Below are positions 23,590-35,639 of a stretch of 64,000 nucleotides of DNA, piece by piece. This DNA is from Primulina eburnea (lineage: Eukaryota > Streptophyta > Magnoliopsida > Lamiales > Gesneriaceae), in NCBI RefSeq assembly GCF_022965805.1, contig NC_133104.1, positions 38,980,682 to 39,044,681 on the forward strand, read 5' to 3'. Every line of letters begins with the position of its first letter. The stretch's first letter is position 1. The position numbers were made by a program, and so were the translations under genes. The notes below the pieces were generated by a model. That model ran no database searches, had not been told where the DNA came from, and saw only the letters and a program-made list of their open reading frames with translations.

Positions 23590-26500
23590 CTATCCTGCCA
23601 AATCATGAAGCAACTGTTCTCCCGCCACATTCCTGTAGGGTAAATTCTGGTTTTGACATTCCAAGATTGAATATTGAACTGTTTGACAATCTTCCATATC
23701 ATATCTAGGGTAAAAAAGTGAGCTTTGTAAGCCATGCTGGTATAACCCCAATGTCAAAGACACCCCACCACCACCACCGCAGCCGCTATACGAGACGGTT
23801 GGGGTCCCACCTCCGGTCGCAGCTGAGTGATGAGGGTATGATTGGAAGTCCAATTCTATTGCACCAAACGAGTCCCCAACTCCACCAAAACAAAAATTCT
23901 TCACTTCAGTTTCAAAGGTTTTCTTGCTATTTTCACCATTTTTCTCAGGATCGTTTAGTATGGAAGATAGAGATTCTGAGTGAATTCTAACCAACTGATC
24001 ATGTGTTGGCTTCTGATCTTCATTCCTTGAAAGTTTTTTATTCAGAAACTCGTCATTTTCAGAGCCATGCACGCCATCGCGAGGCTCTTTAAATTCTTCC
24101 AAGTACATTTCCTCCACCATAGGTTTCCATAGCCTTACTCTAGCATTGATGAACCAATTGGAGACCTGAAAAAGAAAGAAAAAAATAATTTATCGTACAT
24201 GACAAGAAAATAATGTCATAAAGTAACATATTTTATTTAATGTAGGGGATTTGTTGAAGAAGAGATACATATGTGATACCCAACGAATGGGCCCATCAAG
24301 ATCAGGCCCAAATCGGATTTTGAACTCCCGGTTCATCCCTAGCTAAGGTAGAAGGTCCATGATGGAACTCATGTATTCTCCTATAAATATTAGGTTTGAG
24401 AGTCTAATTATATATGGATTCATTTTATTGACTTTCAGCAGCACCATTAGCTGTTCTCTCATTATATTCTCAGTTGGCTATGCCGGGACACCCTCCAAGC
24501 CCCCTTCTAACGGTCCATTTCGTGATTTCAGGCCTAGAGTAAATTCAAGGTCTGCATTCGGACTGCTATCACCTGCTGCAACCGAAACCTAAATTTTAAG
24601 TGAGTACCACTTGGCGCCGTCTGTGGGAAGGTTGAGCTGAGACGTAGAGATGGTGGGTCGGAGAGGGAGCAGAAGGACTAATTCAGTGTCGTCGTGTCCT
24701 CATATGAGACCCAGACAACCTCTTCTTGAGGAGACGGGACGTGAACAACCTCGTCCTGAGACGAGAGCCGAATAAATTCGTCCCGATGAGAATGTGGGGA
24801 ACTTAACCATATAACAGTTAGACCAATTCATTAACAATACATTAGACTAGGCCATGAAGAGGAACCAAAAGTCTATGTTTGCCGAAGAATAGGCCACTCG
24901 CCAAGAACGAGAGGAGAATGCTGAGGGCCATAAGAACAGCGTTGAAGAGACGTGGCCCCTCCCAAGTGGGGAGAATCCAGAGATGGGGGAGATGTGGAGA
25001 GAGATAAGAATGTTGAAGCAACAATTGAGAAACAGAGGGCCAATGCCCAAGAAAGAGAGTCCATTTTCCTCCGTCGTTTTGGAGGAAGGACTCTCCCAAG
25101 TTTTCGACAATCAAGCGTACTGACCTAGAATAACACTTGGAAATGTTTGAGAATGCGGCTTTGTTACGTCAGTACTCAGATGGATTTAGGTGCAAGGTGT
25201 TCCTTGGCACGTTGGTGAGATCAGCCTAGCAGTGGTTTAATGCGCTGCAGCCCAACTCCATACAGTCTTTCGAGGATTTTTCTACGGCTTTCTTACACCG
25301 ATTTGCTAGCAGCAAGAGGTAGCATAAAAATTATCTAACCTTATTCTTTATGAAGCAACAAGAAGAGGAAACTTTGCAAGAATTTATCCAGCATTTCCAC
25401 AATGCAGCGGTAGAGATACCAGCGGTGACCCTTGACATTATGATAAGTGCTTTCACCCAAGGACTGAAAGGAGGAGAATTCTTCAAATCACTAGTCAAGA
25501 AACCTCTGTTGAGCTATGATGACCTTTTAGCTCGGGCAGAAAGGTACGTACCTAGAAGACACACAACGACACAAGAGGATGGAGCAGCGACTGGAGAAAA
25601 TGGGGTTGAGGGGGCGGAGAGAGGGGGTAGGAAGAGAGGTATTGGTGAGAGAGAAGAGGATAAAGCTAGAGGTAGAGGACAATTCTCGTCTCATGTTCCT
25701 CTGAATAGTAATCGAGACAAGGTGATGGAGGTGAGAGAAACAGAAAGAAAGTGGGAGAAATCGTACAGGGTTGAGAGTGATGCTAGATTGCCTCCGCTTG
25801 ATAGACAAGAGAAAAGAAGAACCGAGAGAAAAGTTGGAGAATGCGCAAAGCAATGCTTTAACGAGGCCCTAGAATGCTTACCACCTTAGAAAATATTACT
25901 CTTGACTTTATTGTTAATGTATTTTGTTTCTGAATTTGTCCTACGTAATCGGTTGAAAATTAAAAAAATAAAGTTCTTGTATTAAGTTTATGGATGTTGT
26001 TGTATTATGAGGATGACATGAGCTGAAGTTTACCTATTTGGGCTATGCCTAGTAGAGGTGAGAAGATTGAAAATTAAATTTTTCTACTTAGGCTACGCCT
26101 AGTATAGAAGAAGAGTTGAGGAGAAGAAAAATTAAATTTTACCTATTTGGGCTATGTCTAGTAGAGGAGAAGATGTGAGGAGATTGAAAAATTATATTTT
26201 ACCTACTTAGACTGAGCCTAGTAGAGGCAAGGGGCAAGGAACAATGACGAGTGAGGCTGCGCGAGGGAAGTAGGGCGAGGATGTGGCAAGGGCGAGAGGC
26301 GTGCAGGCAAGAAAGCGCTAGGCGAGGGAGGCAAAGGGCGAGGATCAATGACAGGAGAGGCTATGAGCGAGGTCGAGCAGCAGGGATGGGGCGAGGCGAG
26401 GAGAAAAGAAAGGTGAGGGCACTGTGCAGGAGGTGGGGCTATGCAAAGGGTATTGCGACAATGTGAGAAAGGGAAAAGCGCGAAGCTGTGAGCAGAGAGG

Positions 26501-29500
26501 CGAGGCGAGGCAGCACGATGCGAGCGATGAGGAAGAAGGAGGGGCAACATGCGAAGCGCGCAAGGTGTGAGCGCGAGTTGATGAAGGCAGTGATGGGCGA
26601 GAGTCGGCAGCGATAGGCTGGACAGGGGCGAACGTTTTGGGCGAAGTGAGACGAAGGTAAGGAAGCGGGATGAGAGATCGAGAGTGTGCAGGCGTTGGCG
26701 AAGAGAGGTAATATCAGGGGAGAATATCACGCAATGCTGTGCTGAGCGAGGCAGCGAGGCCAGGGCTGGTGTTGGCAAGGGCAAGGGCGAGGGTGAGATG
26801 GTGATGAGAGGAGGCTACGGGTGAGGGGCCGTGGCGAAGTGCGAAGGTGGGGCTGATGGAGGGGCGAGGCGAGCTCTGGCAAGGGTGCCGGCGAGTAGAC
26901 GAGAAGGCAAGAGCTGGTGAGGGCGAGGGCGAGGGCGAGGGCGAGGGCGAGGGCGAGGGCGAGATGGTGATGAGAAGAGGCTACGGGTGAGGGCCTGTGG
27001 CGAAGGGCGAAGGCGAGGCTGATGGAGGGGCGAGGCGAGCGTTGTCAATGGGCGAGGGCTTGTGAGAGGGGAGGGCGGTGAGGGCTAAAGAGGCTGGTGG
27101 CGTGGCGGGGCGGGGTGGGCATTGGCGAGGGGCGAGGGCCGGCGAGAGCTGGTGCAAGGGCGAGAGTGTAGGTGGCGGTGAACTAGCGCGGGTGAGAGCG
27201 AAGTGATTGCAAGGGGCAGGTGAGGCTGGCGAGCGCGCGAGGGTAGGATGACGGGCAAGGTTATGGAGGGGCGTGGGTTTTGAGAAAATTTAAGTGGAGA
27301 CAGGAGAATGAAACAAGGTGGGGATTGAATGACTATCTATAGGGGACCCGGCACAAAACTGACCTTTCACAATGAGAATGTGATTTAATTTGTTTCCAAA
27401 TTTTTGGAGAATAATGAGCAACAGGAAAAGAATATACAACTCACATGTTGTAAACCGAGGACAACGCAATTAATCGAGCTTCGAACATGCGATTCAGTTC
27501 GACTTGAGAGGGGGAGACTGGTGATACCCCACGAATGAGCCCATCAGGATCAGGCCTAAACCAGATTTTGGACTCCCGGCCCATCCTTAACCAAGGTAGA
27601 AGGCCTATGATAGAACCCATGTATTCTCCTATAAATGCCAGGTTTGAGAGTCTAACTATGGATTCACTATATTGACTTTTCAGCAGCACCATTAGATGCT
27701 CTCTCATTATATTATTAGTCTATGACTTGAGCGTCGGAGGGGCTACGCCGGAACATCCTCCTGGCCTTCTTCTAACGGTCCTTTCATGATTTCAGACCTA
27801 GAGTAAATTCGAGGTATGCTATCACCTGCTGAAACCGAACTCTAAATTTTTATTGAGTATCAATATGCATATGCTTCCTTGATTACATAAATAAATTATT
27901 AATCTTGAATTAAATAATATAGGCCAAAAGGGACTCGCCTGGCTTTTAGAGAGACCTGTTTGGCGTGCTAAAGTTACTTTATCTGTATCATTTGGATACC
28001 TGTAAATATCAAGAAAACTAATCAGTACTAAAAAATTGGACTAATTAATTTATCTTTTAAAGATTTTTTAATAATTTTTTTGGTCGAGGATAGTGAGAAA
28101 GAGATGGGGTCCTGTGGAGGTGGTAACGAGTAAAATCCACTCAAAAAATAACACAGGAAACCAAGAAAATTCCACAAAGAAACAAATAAGAATAAAATAA
28201 ATAAACTTACGACCTATCTATATACACGAACACAAGAAACAACGGAATATTATACGATTTCAACAGAAACTAACAAAAAAACCGGTTAGCGTCTGCAAAA
28301 TAATGATTGACAATAAGCAAGAATCTGAGAGTACTATTAGAACAGCAAGCAGGAAGTTTCATTTTTTACTCCTTTCGCTGGATCAAGATTGTAATGAACA
28401 TATACGTATGTTAGGAAAACTTATACTTGAAAATTATCATTTCATCACGGGTATATAAATTATGAACAATAGAGAGCAACTTACGGATGGAGAAAGTGTT
28501 GGAAAAGCCACTCACGAAGAACAGAAACCGATTTCTCGGGCAGGCCTCGTTGTGGCCTCCACGGATGGTTTTCCATCATGCTCGTTTGCTGGAATGCTCT
28601 CTGTTGCCTCAAAGCTTGATCAAGAAGTCTTAATCTGGGTGTTTCCCCTTTACTTGTGCCTGTTACTGCAGAATTTTTGTCTCCCATTGCCTTCTCTGTT
28701 GCCTTCATTTGACTCACAATTCCATCTTTTATGCATCTAAAGTGTGTTGACATAGCTCTTGACGCTAAGGCTGAATAAACACTCGCAGCTCCATTCCCAG
28801 CCACTGCTTCAAATGATGATACCACAGCCTTCATTTGATCATAGTAATGCTTGTACCTTTTATCCACCTGTAACCCCACCACCCAAAAAATCTGAAATTT
28901 AATGTAACTCCATATTCACCATATTTTCACCATGTGGGCATGCATTAATGGAATAGAGTCCCGAACGATTCAGATTTTAAAGCCTCCCACATTAATTTAT
29001 ATCAGTGAAAAAAAGGTTCATTCATCCCAAGAAGGAAAGAAGTGAAAAGTACTGAAAAATGATTATCTTTAAAGGAAGAAATTAAAATATTTATACCTCT
29101 TGAAGCATTTGAAACAACTTGGTCGTTCGTTTCTGCAGTTCCAAGTGGTCAAGAGCATGAAGTGATTGCTTTGACATGACGTTTTCATCCTGCCGTTCGC
29201 TGGTTTTCTGAATCTTTTGCTTGGAGTTCTCAGCTTTATTTGTTCCGAGATTACAGAGCTCGTTCAGAAGCTCTTGTGTAGGCCCCAGAAACTTTGAATC
29301 TCCAAACTGAAAGTTGTCTGGCATCATACAGTGTTGTTGTCGATGTACATTAACTGACCTAGAACTTGATGGATCAAATCTTAAATTAGCTTCTTGTCTG
29401 ATTCCGAAAGATTGCAGGCCCATACTACTCGAAGGATTTGATGAACTGAGAGAGAGTGAAAGGACCTTTGCCTGGCCTTTCATTACCTTCACATGGGAAA

Positions 29501-29856
29501 ACACATCTCAAAGATGAAAAATCCTCAAAAGATTTCTCTGGTGAAACCATTGAAGGATCAGTAATCCCAGTTAAACCATGCTTATAGGATTCACTAGAAC
29601 TATTGGACCCGTTAATTCCTTTCAAAAAAGAAGAAGGTGAACCCACATGGTTTCCAAACTTGTTCGAGAACCCATTCCAGAAAACTGGGCTGTTTTCTTG
29701 GTTCAGATTCTTCGAAGGAAACCCTATTAATTCCATGCCTGAAGAACTCAAATTGTAGATCTCTGGATTGAGCTCAAAACCGTGCAACTGATCATTCACT
29801 AAATGAGCCTGCAGATTTTGATTCCCAATTGAATCAGCTATACAGAACTTATACAT
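23590..29856 (-). CDS. BEL1-like TALE homeodomain transcription factor, with frameshift
   Basis: Four exons on the minus strand: 29856-29097, 28867-28485, 27999-27939 (61 nt) and 24165-23590. The 61-nt third exon is typical of plant BELL genes. Allowing for one extra base, the CDS is 1779 nt (592 residues). Order: N-terminal region with a SKY-like motif ([14 protein letters not shown]); BEL domain ([20 protein letters not shown]...); TALE homeodomain from about residue 356 ([15 protein letters not shown] loop, [20 protein letters not shown]); C-terminal ZIBEL-type VSLTLGL. BELL proteins bind DNA as heterodimers with KNOX proteins in meristems and organ patterning. Oddities: a 1-nt insertion near 29462-29463 shifts the frame before [11 protein letters not shown]; intron 3 has a GC donor (CAG|GCGAGT) and carries a 3.6-kb retroelement. 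Either the gene is damaged or the assembly has an error; the remainder is intact. Confidence 0.9.
24274..24609 (+). repeat. 5' LTR of the intronic gypsy-like element
   Basis: 336 bp, with a TATA-like CTCCTATAAATATTAGG. It lacks most of the TTGAGCGTCGGAGG segment that is present in the 3' LTR. Confidence 0.88.
25134..25889 (+). pseudogene. Gypsy-type gag remnant
   Basis: One reading frame of about 250 codons, interrupted by TAG at 25227-25229 and 25320-25322. It shows the gag signature of plant gypsy elements: [43 protein letters not shown], then [18 protein letters not shown] and LLARAERYV. The C-terminal 90 residues are Arg/Glu/Gly-rich, as in the nucleic-acid-binding tail, but a zinc knuckle is not seen before the stop. 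Translation would need suppression of two stops, so the copy is dead, although the last 179 codons are open. Confidence 0.85.
26020..26228. repeat. About four tandem units around GGGCTATGCCTAGTAGAGG
   Basis: Units of about 60-75 bp repeat TTACCTATTTGGGCTATG, CCTAGTAGAGG, then a GAGAAGATTGAAAAATTAAA-like tail. They separate the gag remnant from the GCGAGG-rich block. Confidence 0.8.
26229..27290. repeat. GCGAGG-rich low-complexity block, about 1 kb
   Basis: Strong strand asymmetry: G and A dominate and T is rare on the plus strand. The core at about 26917-26961 is an uninterrupted (GGCGAG)n run. A segment of about 95 bp (GATGGTGATGAGAGGAGGCT... to ...GGGGCGAGGCGAGC) occurs twice, at about 26796-26872 and 26964-27040. 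Bias alone opens long frames on both strands, including 188 codons at 26784-26218 minus; I do not regard these as genes. Confidence 0.85.
27522..27862 (+). repeat. 3' LTR of the intronic gypsy-like element
   Basis: 341 bp. Contains CTCCTATAAATGCCAGG and the block TTGAGCGTCGGAGGGGCTAC shared with the LTRs at 21872 and 36183. Confidence 0.88.
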
Positions 29857-31529
29857 ACTACCTTACTCACCGATCTTTCGCAAAAATCTTAACTCAAACC
29901 CGGAAAATACTAGAAAACCACCATTCTCAAGCTGAAAAAACGATCAAGATCCAAACCCATCAACCGAAGAACAACCAGATTCAAAACAAATATCAACCTT
30001 TCTACTGACAAGAAACCATACACACTTATTTTCTGTTTGTTGAATCTTTTCTTTCCCTATTGTGACATATACGCACCCTTGTACGTGCACTATGTTGGGA
30101 TGCTTGGGGTAATTACCATATATGAGATGGGTGCTACAGTAATAGTAATACGTACGCTTTAATATATAGATAATATGGTGGCAATACAAATGAGACCTTA
30201 CTTTTGTTACTTACTCTGATTTACCCAACAAGAAAGATCATGCCATGGAAGCAAACAGAGGAAAAGGAGATGCACAAATCTTAGATCCCAAATACAAGGG
30301 AATAAATAGGGCCTCATCATTGATCATGTCCTCTAAACTTATTAATATATTCACCCACACACACACACACACACTCTCAAGATTTGTTTCTATATACGTG
30401 TTCAGACAGACAAAAGCAATAAACTTTCGTTGTTCATGCATATATATACAGTTTCCATGATTATAAAAAGTCCATAAATAGAGTGGTGCATATGTAGGCG
30501 ATGATTGCATGCAATGTTGTTCGATCACACCTACGAATCCCAAGACCTTGAGTAAACAGCAGATGTATGTAGTATGTAGCAGTCTTTTCAGACACGGGTT
30601 GTTGCTTTGACCTATGCTTTGTGATCAAGTTTCAATGCAACGGTAAATATCATCACTTATACTAAATGAGGCAATATTATGATCCCTATTTTTGTTAATT
30701 CACAAATAATCGTAAAACAGCATATATATGTTTCAACTGTAAACTAAATTTGAGGGCTTGGCTTGGCTTGGCTTGGCTTGGCCTTTTTCTCATATTTTTA
30801 TTTATAAAGCACCACTCTACGAGACTATTGATAAGCTAAATTAATCTTATAATTTCTTATCTTGGTTGATATGCATTTATTTTCTAAAATATTTATGATT
30901 TCAGTATTAAAGATAATTTATTAAAATCTGATATTTAAATTACATATATTAATTTAATTATTTAGATGCCAGTATATATTGTATTGTGGAATAGTAGTCC
31001 CTGTGAGCCCATGAGATGAAGTGGTCCATGTGTTTCCAATTAATTCGAATTAAAACATCCAATTAAGGGTAGAGTAGATGCTACCTGTGGGGGCAGTGCC
31101 CTCACAGAATCTCAACCATTGATTTTATATGGTGATTAAATCTGGGCCTTTGATCACTTCATGGGTGTATGTGTGTTTAAATCTGGGCCTTTGATCACCT
31201 CATGGGGCAATGCCCGCATAGGTAGGATGAAATAAACCCAATTAAGGCCCTTCAACAGTCTTCTTTTTTTATCCTTTTCCTCCATCCTCTGCCTAATTGG
31301 GACCAGAATACATGTTTTTCATTTTTCTAATATCATAAAAAAAAGTTCAGTAACAAATTTAATGAAATCGAGAACATATCAAAAAATTGAATCTCAAAAT
31401 TTCATTAATGTAAAACTGAAGCAATACTTGGTTTAGTTCTTAAAGTAAAATTAATGCTACGAAATCAGTCACATAAATAACATTTCAAGCTGTTATTTAC
31501 ACACATAGTGAACTAGATTGTCGAGTTTA
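29857..31529. other. Upstream region of the BEL1-like gene
   Basis: The nearest part is likely promoter and 5' UTR of the minus-strand gene. Contains (ca)n at 30355-30373, (ggctt)n at about 30757-30781, and a duplicated AAATCTGGGCCTTTGATCAC near 31138 and 31178. No other gene is supported. Confidence 0.4.
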
Positions 31530-31877
31530 TGTGACACCCGGAGCAAATTTTATAGGTCGGTATGTGATCCGCAATTCAAAGAATGTTATACAATATGGGT
31601 GATTAATATCTGAAATATAGAAACCCTAACAATGATTGGACGATAGGAGCATGAATGAATCGATCTCATACGCAAATGAGATATATAAAAGATTTGAGAG
31701 TTATTACTCATATCAACAAGTGTATTTTTCCTGAAACTCAAAAATTAAGTGATTTTTACTTATAACGATTCTGAGACCCTGAGAAGTTTGTCAGAGTGCA
31801 TGTGAGTGTGAACATAAACACTTTGAAAATATCAATATTGGTATATTTTGGATAACACTAAAATTTGGGACGTCACA
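31530..31877. mobile_element. Possible solo LTR or TRIM, 348 bp
   Basis: Ends are inverted: TGTGACACCCGG at the left, GGGACGTCACA at the right. Flanks gttta and gctta match at 4 of 5 positions, as for an aged target duplication. No coding sequence. Confidence 0.45.
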
Positions 31878-32334
31878 GCTTAAATCCAAAAGAAACAGTT
31901 TTTCATGATTGAAATTGCAAAGTGATTATATATAATTATCCACTCCAATAAAAAATTACTATATATTTTTCCATTGAAAAGTTATTCTTCCCATATATAC
32001 TTTATTTGGTTGATTAAATGTCAATGTTGTCATTATGATCTTTGTCTCCAATCATATGACTAATAAATTTAAAAAAATGAAACAGGACAAAGTGTGCGCC
32101 AATGGCATGGAAAATGTGTCGATATCGTGACCATCAATTATGGGGACGCTAATCAAGTTTTAATCATCATTGAGACTAATTAATCAATTATAAAACAGGG
32201 TCTAAATTTTTATTTTTATTTTTTAAATGCGTAACGTAGTGAAATCAAACTCATATACATATCAGTATAAAATACAATACAAGTCCTGTACTGCATGCAT
32301 TTAACTAAACTAAGGCTTAACAACTAATGTCAAG

Positions 32335-34127
32335 TGTTACAACCCTATTATACATCCTAATCAAAGTCCGGAGCCTCCACTCTAATCACGATCTCTCCTC
32401 ATCTCCTGGACCCTGATCCTGTCCCACCTTTTGTCATGTACACAAACAGACAAGACAACAGCCGGATAACTCCGGTGAGAATAAATCCCACTATAAATCA
32501 GCGAAACATGCAATCATATAAACCGATATAAAGCATGTAATCAGGTAACAGATATATGTATCAAAATCTGAAACATAAACAATCATAGACTGTCGACAAT
32601 GCTCATAACTCTATCATTCAGACTAGACTCAATCCTAGTCTAGGGATCCCGATTTCCAAATGTGGTGTTCCTATATCGAATTCCGTAATAGAAAGAACTC
32701 TGATCCTATTACTCGATATAACCAAATATGGTGCTCATATATCGAATTCCGTAATAGAAGAAATTCCAATTCTATTTACTCGATATAACCAAACATCCGG
32801 TGTCCTGACCTAACTGTCATGGACTGTAGCTCTATCGCTAATATCCCATCTCGAGACATCGTGCAATGTGCCCGTGGCGATCCCGCCACTATCAGGTACT
32901 TCAGTCTACAAGATTTCTATACTATCCTGTGACATCGTGCAATATGCCCGTGGCGATCCCACCACTATCAGGCACTTCTGTCACAAGATTACTCGTCTAA
33001 TACCTGTTATCTATAATTCAAGAGAACAAGTACATCAGTCAAATCAATACAAATATCAATGCAATAAAGTAAAGTATGTGATTTAGGGAAACTCAAGTCT
33101 AAACTGACTCAAGTCGATCTCCCAATACCACATTGACTTATACCTTTCTTTCGTCGGTTTCTGGCTCAGTCAAAGTCCTGAATTCACAGTCTGTCTGGAA
33201 ATGACAATATCAATAATCTCATGTCAATATACCTTTCAAATCAATAACAATCTGATCAATCTGGATTTAATTCAAAATCAACGGTATAACGGTATAATTT
33301 CAATATCCTCGTCAATACAATATCCTCAGATCACAGTTACAATCCATAACCCATATCCAATACAATCCGTAATCCAATCACAATTCAAATCTGTCCGGTA
33401 TAAATCAATATACCCCAGAAAATTCATAATAATTCCATAATCAGTCTGTTTCTCAATCTGACTTCGATTCTACGATGTCTAACATTTCAAGAACATCATA
33501 TATGAATCATATCCAATTCTGACAATGACATAATTTCAAAGCATGTTAAAACGTATCAAAACTTACGTCAAGTTGTAGCCTACGTCGATAGGATTACAGT
33601 ACTGAAGTCAGATTACAATTTGGACGGACGGATTTCATATAAAAGGCGTAAGGATTTCAACAACTTTCCCCTGACCCTTTTCTCGGTTTTCTTCCTTCTG
33701 AATCTTCAAAAAATGAAGGATATACGTATATATATCCTAAGTTGCTCGGTTAGTGATACGCGTCACTTTTTCATGAATTTCGGTCGCGCGCGGGCGGTGG
33801 TAATTTACCGCTCGGGCGCTTGCTCGGCGCTCGGGCGGTTGAAACTTACCGCCCGGGCGTGGGAGGTTCTGTCCTCACCCTTCATCCTTGGCGCTCGGGC
33901 GGTCAAAAACTACCGCCCGGGCGCCACATCTTCTGTCCAAGACGTGTTTCTATTGAACTTTGGCGCTCGGGCGGTCATTTCTTACCGCTCGGGCGCCACT
34001 AGTTCTGTCCAAAAATTTGCACCCTTCATATATAATCTTATTTCGTGTCCCGATTAATCCTTTCATAATCATATCGATTATAAATCAACAATTACTGATT
34101 GCTAGGATTAAATTTTCGGGCATTACA
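32335..34127 (-). mobile_element. Possible gypsy solo LTR, about 1.8 kb
   Basis: Left end TGTTACAACCC; right end, reverse-complemented, TGTAATGCCCGAAAATTTAA, which is typical of the start of chromovirus-type LTRs. Flanks tcaag (32330-32334) and tcaat (34128-34132) match at 4 of 5. The interior has a duplicated block (ATCGTGCAATxTGCCCGTGG at about 32860 and 32935; ATATCGAATTCCGTAATAGA twice near 32674 and 32736) and four GC-rich hairpins near its right end. Open frames inside show no protein similarity I recognise. Confidence 0.5.
33786..33996. repeat. Four tandem GC-rich hairpins
   Basis: Each unit is GCGCTCGGGCGGT, a 6-8 nt loop, then ACCGCYCGGGCGC, a stem of about 13 bp. Hairpins are at 33786-33819, 33827-33859, 33891-33923 and 33963-33996. 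Spacers after units 2, 3 and 4 share TTCTGTCC. The rest of the region is AT-rich, so the array stands out. Confidence 0.9.
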
Positions 34128-34667
34128 TCAATCGACAAAGAGGCTATTATAATATTGATATTTGTATCTTTTTTATTCTTATAAATGATAATTAAATAGT
34201 GGTGGATAAAATCACATAAAAAAACTCAATCACCAAAATACATAACCTCTAAAAAAAATAATTAAAGCATAAAAATTAAGAACAAAGTAAATTTAATGAA
34301 AAACTAGAAGAATAAAAACTATCAACACTCTCAATGGATAAAGAGACCATCATATTTTGTTGATTTAATCAATTAAATATGAATTAACCTACTAATATGA
34401 TCTATTGAGATTTTGAGGAGAAAATGATATATAGTTTCATACTTAAAAAAAATAATAGTAAATTATTTTTGTGAATATTGCATCGTAATTTATCAAGATT
34501 TTACTGTAGTTTGTGTACTTAATTAGGATGGTTAAGGATCAATATCTATCTGGATATAGAATTCCGTGGTATACTGTTATTTTCACATTAAATGCCCCTA
34601 CTACTTCCTAAAACACTTTATTTTCCTGCAATTAAAATAATTAATAATATATTAATGTTTCACAAAA

Positions 34668-34830
34668 ACTAATATGAGACGGTCTCATGAACCAATTTTG
34701 TGAGATCTATTTGAGTAACCCATGAAAATATAATATTTTTTTTATGCAAAAAAAGTATTGTTTTTTTTTCTTGTAAATATAGACAAAATTAATACGTCCG
34801 ACGAATAAAGATTTATGAGACGGACTCGCG
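34668..34830 (-). mobile_element. GAGACGGTCTCA-type MITE, copy 4, degenerate
   Basis: Begins aatatgagacggtctcatga and ends tttatgagacggactcgc, with a weakened core (GAGTAACCCATGAAAATATA). Reverse orientation. Confidence 0.6.
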
Positions 34831-35639
34831 AAAAACGTGTTGAGAATGCTTTTAGCAATCGTAGACGGCATTAATTGTCAAATAACAAAAAAAATAAAAA
34901 TAAAATAGAGTGGTCCTTGAATTATTTATTTATTATTTTTCTTTTTTAGAGAATGGACCCCTACTCTATATGCCAGTGAACGAAAGCTGAAAATTAAATG
35001 GAGGCACAGAATTAATTTCGAACCAAATAAGGGACCGTAAAATAACGGTGACTTTGGTAGAAGTCTTGTTTTGAACCCCTAAAGGCTCCATCTAATACAA
35101 TATGGTCCCAGTCTAGCGCAATTCAAAATTATGGTTGGACGGATAAGAAGAGAAAAATCTTACAATTTAAAACATTGCAATATACATATTCTTTTAGAAA
35201 ATATTATGATTTTCGCGATTTATGTTTGTTTGTTTTTTTTTGTGATTTTGGTCATTTATATTATCAAATTAATTTAAGTTTGCTAGCTTGGATTTAAGCA
35301 ATTTCTAGCCATTTTTCTCGTTGTTTTAACATGATGTTGATGTAGTGTTGACATTAATAATACCGTATAAGAACTTTCATGGAAAAATCTAAAATCAGTA
35401 AAATAAAGAACCAAAATTGAAAAAAAAAAAAAAAAAGAAGAAAGAAAGAAAAGATGAAGGACTAAAACCAGTGTTCGCCAAAATCGTAGAGAGGGAAATA
35501 TATCAAACCAATTTTTTTTTCTTTTTTTGTTTAATTAAGATTGAAGAAGATATGGATAGTCATTATATATTTTTATATATATAGTTAAAAAATTCACTAC
35601 TTTTGCTTTCATTTTTTTTAAAAAAAAAAGATTTACTTC
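34831..35639. other. AT-rich intergenic, no gene seen
   Basis: Long A and T runs (for example near 35417-35450). No ORF or repeat boundary could be supported. Confidence 0.35.

Larger units (their letters stand above)
24274..27862 (+). mobile_element. Gypsy-like gag-only LTR element in BEL1-like intron 3, TSD atatg
   Basis: The 5' LTR (24274-24609) and 3' LTR (27522-27862) both start TGATACCC and end in a GTAYCA-like tail. A perfect 5-bp duplication, atatg, lies at 24269-24273 and 27863-27867. A primer-binding site TTGGCGCCGTCTGTGGG follows the 5' LTR, and a polypurine tract (GAGAGGGGGAGACTGG) precedes the 3' LTR. The LTRs are clearly more diverged than those of the copia element, so the insertion is older. 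The interior holds a broken gag, a 65-bp-class repeat and a 1-kb GCGAGG-rich block, with no pol, so it is non-autonomous. It lies antisense to the BEL1-like gene and enlarges its last intron to about 3.8 kb. Confidence 0.9.

Noticed and set aside
26218..26784. 188-codon minus-strand ORF rich in Pro, Ser and Leu
   Set aside because: It lies in the GCGAGG-biased block of a retroelement, where composition removes stop codons on several frames; no motif or start context.
33786..33996. Regularly spaced repeats considered as a CRISPR-like array
   Set aside because: Only four units, with palindromic arms and similar spacers, inside a plant LTR-like sequence and with no cas genes.
33620..34057. 145-codon plus-strand ORF
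   Set aside because: Runs through the four GC-rich hairpins of the LTR-like sequence; translation is repetitive and unlike any protein family.
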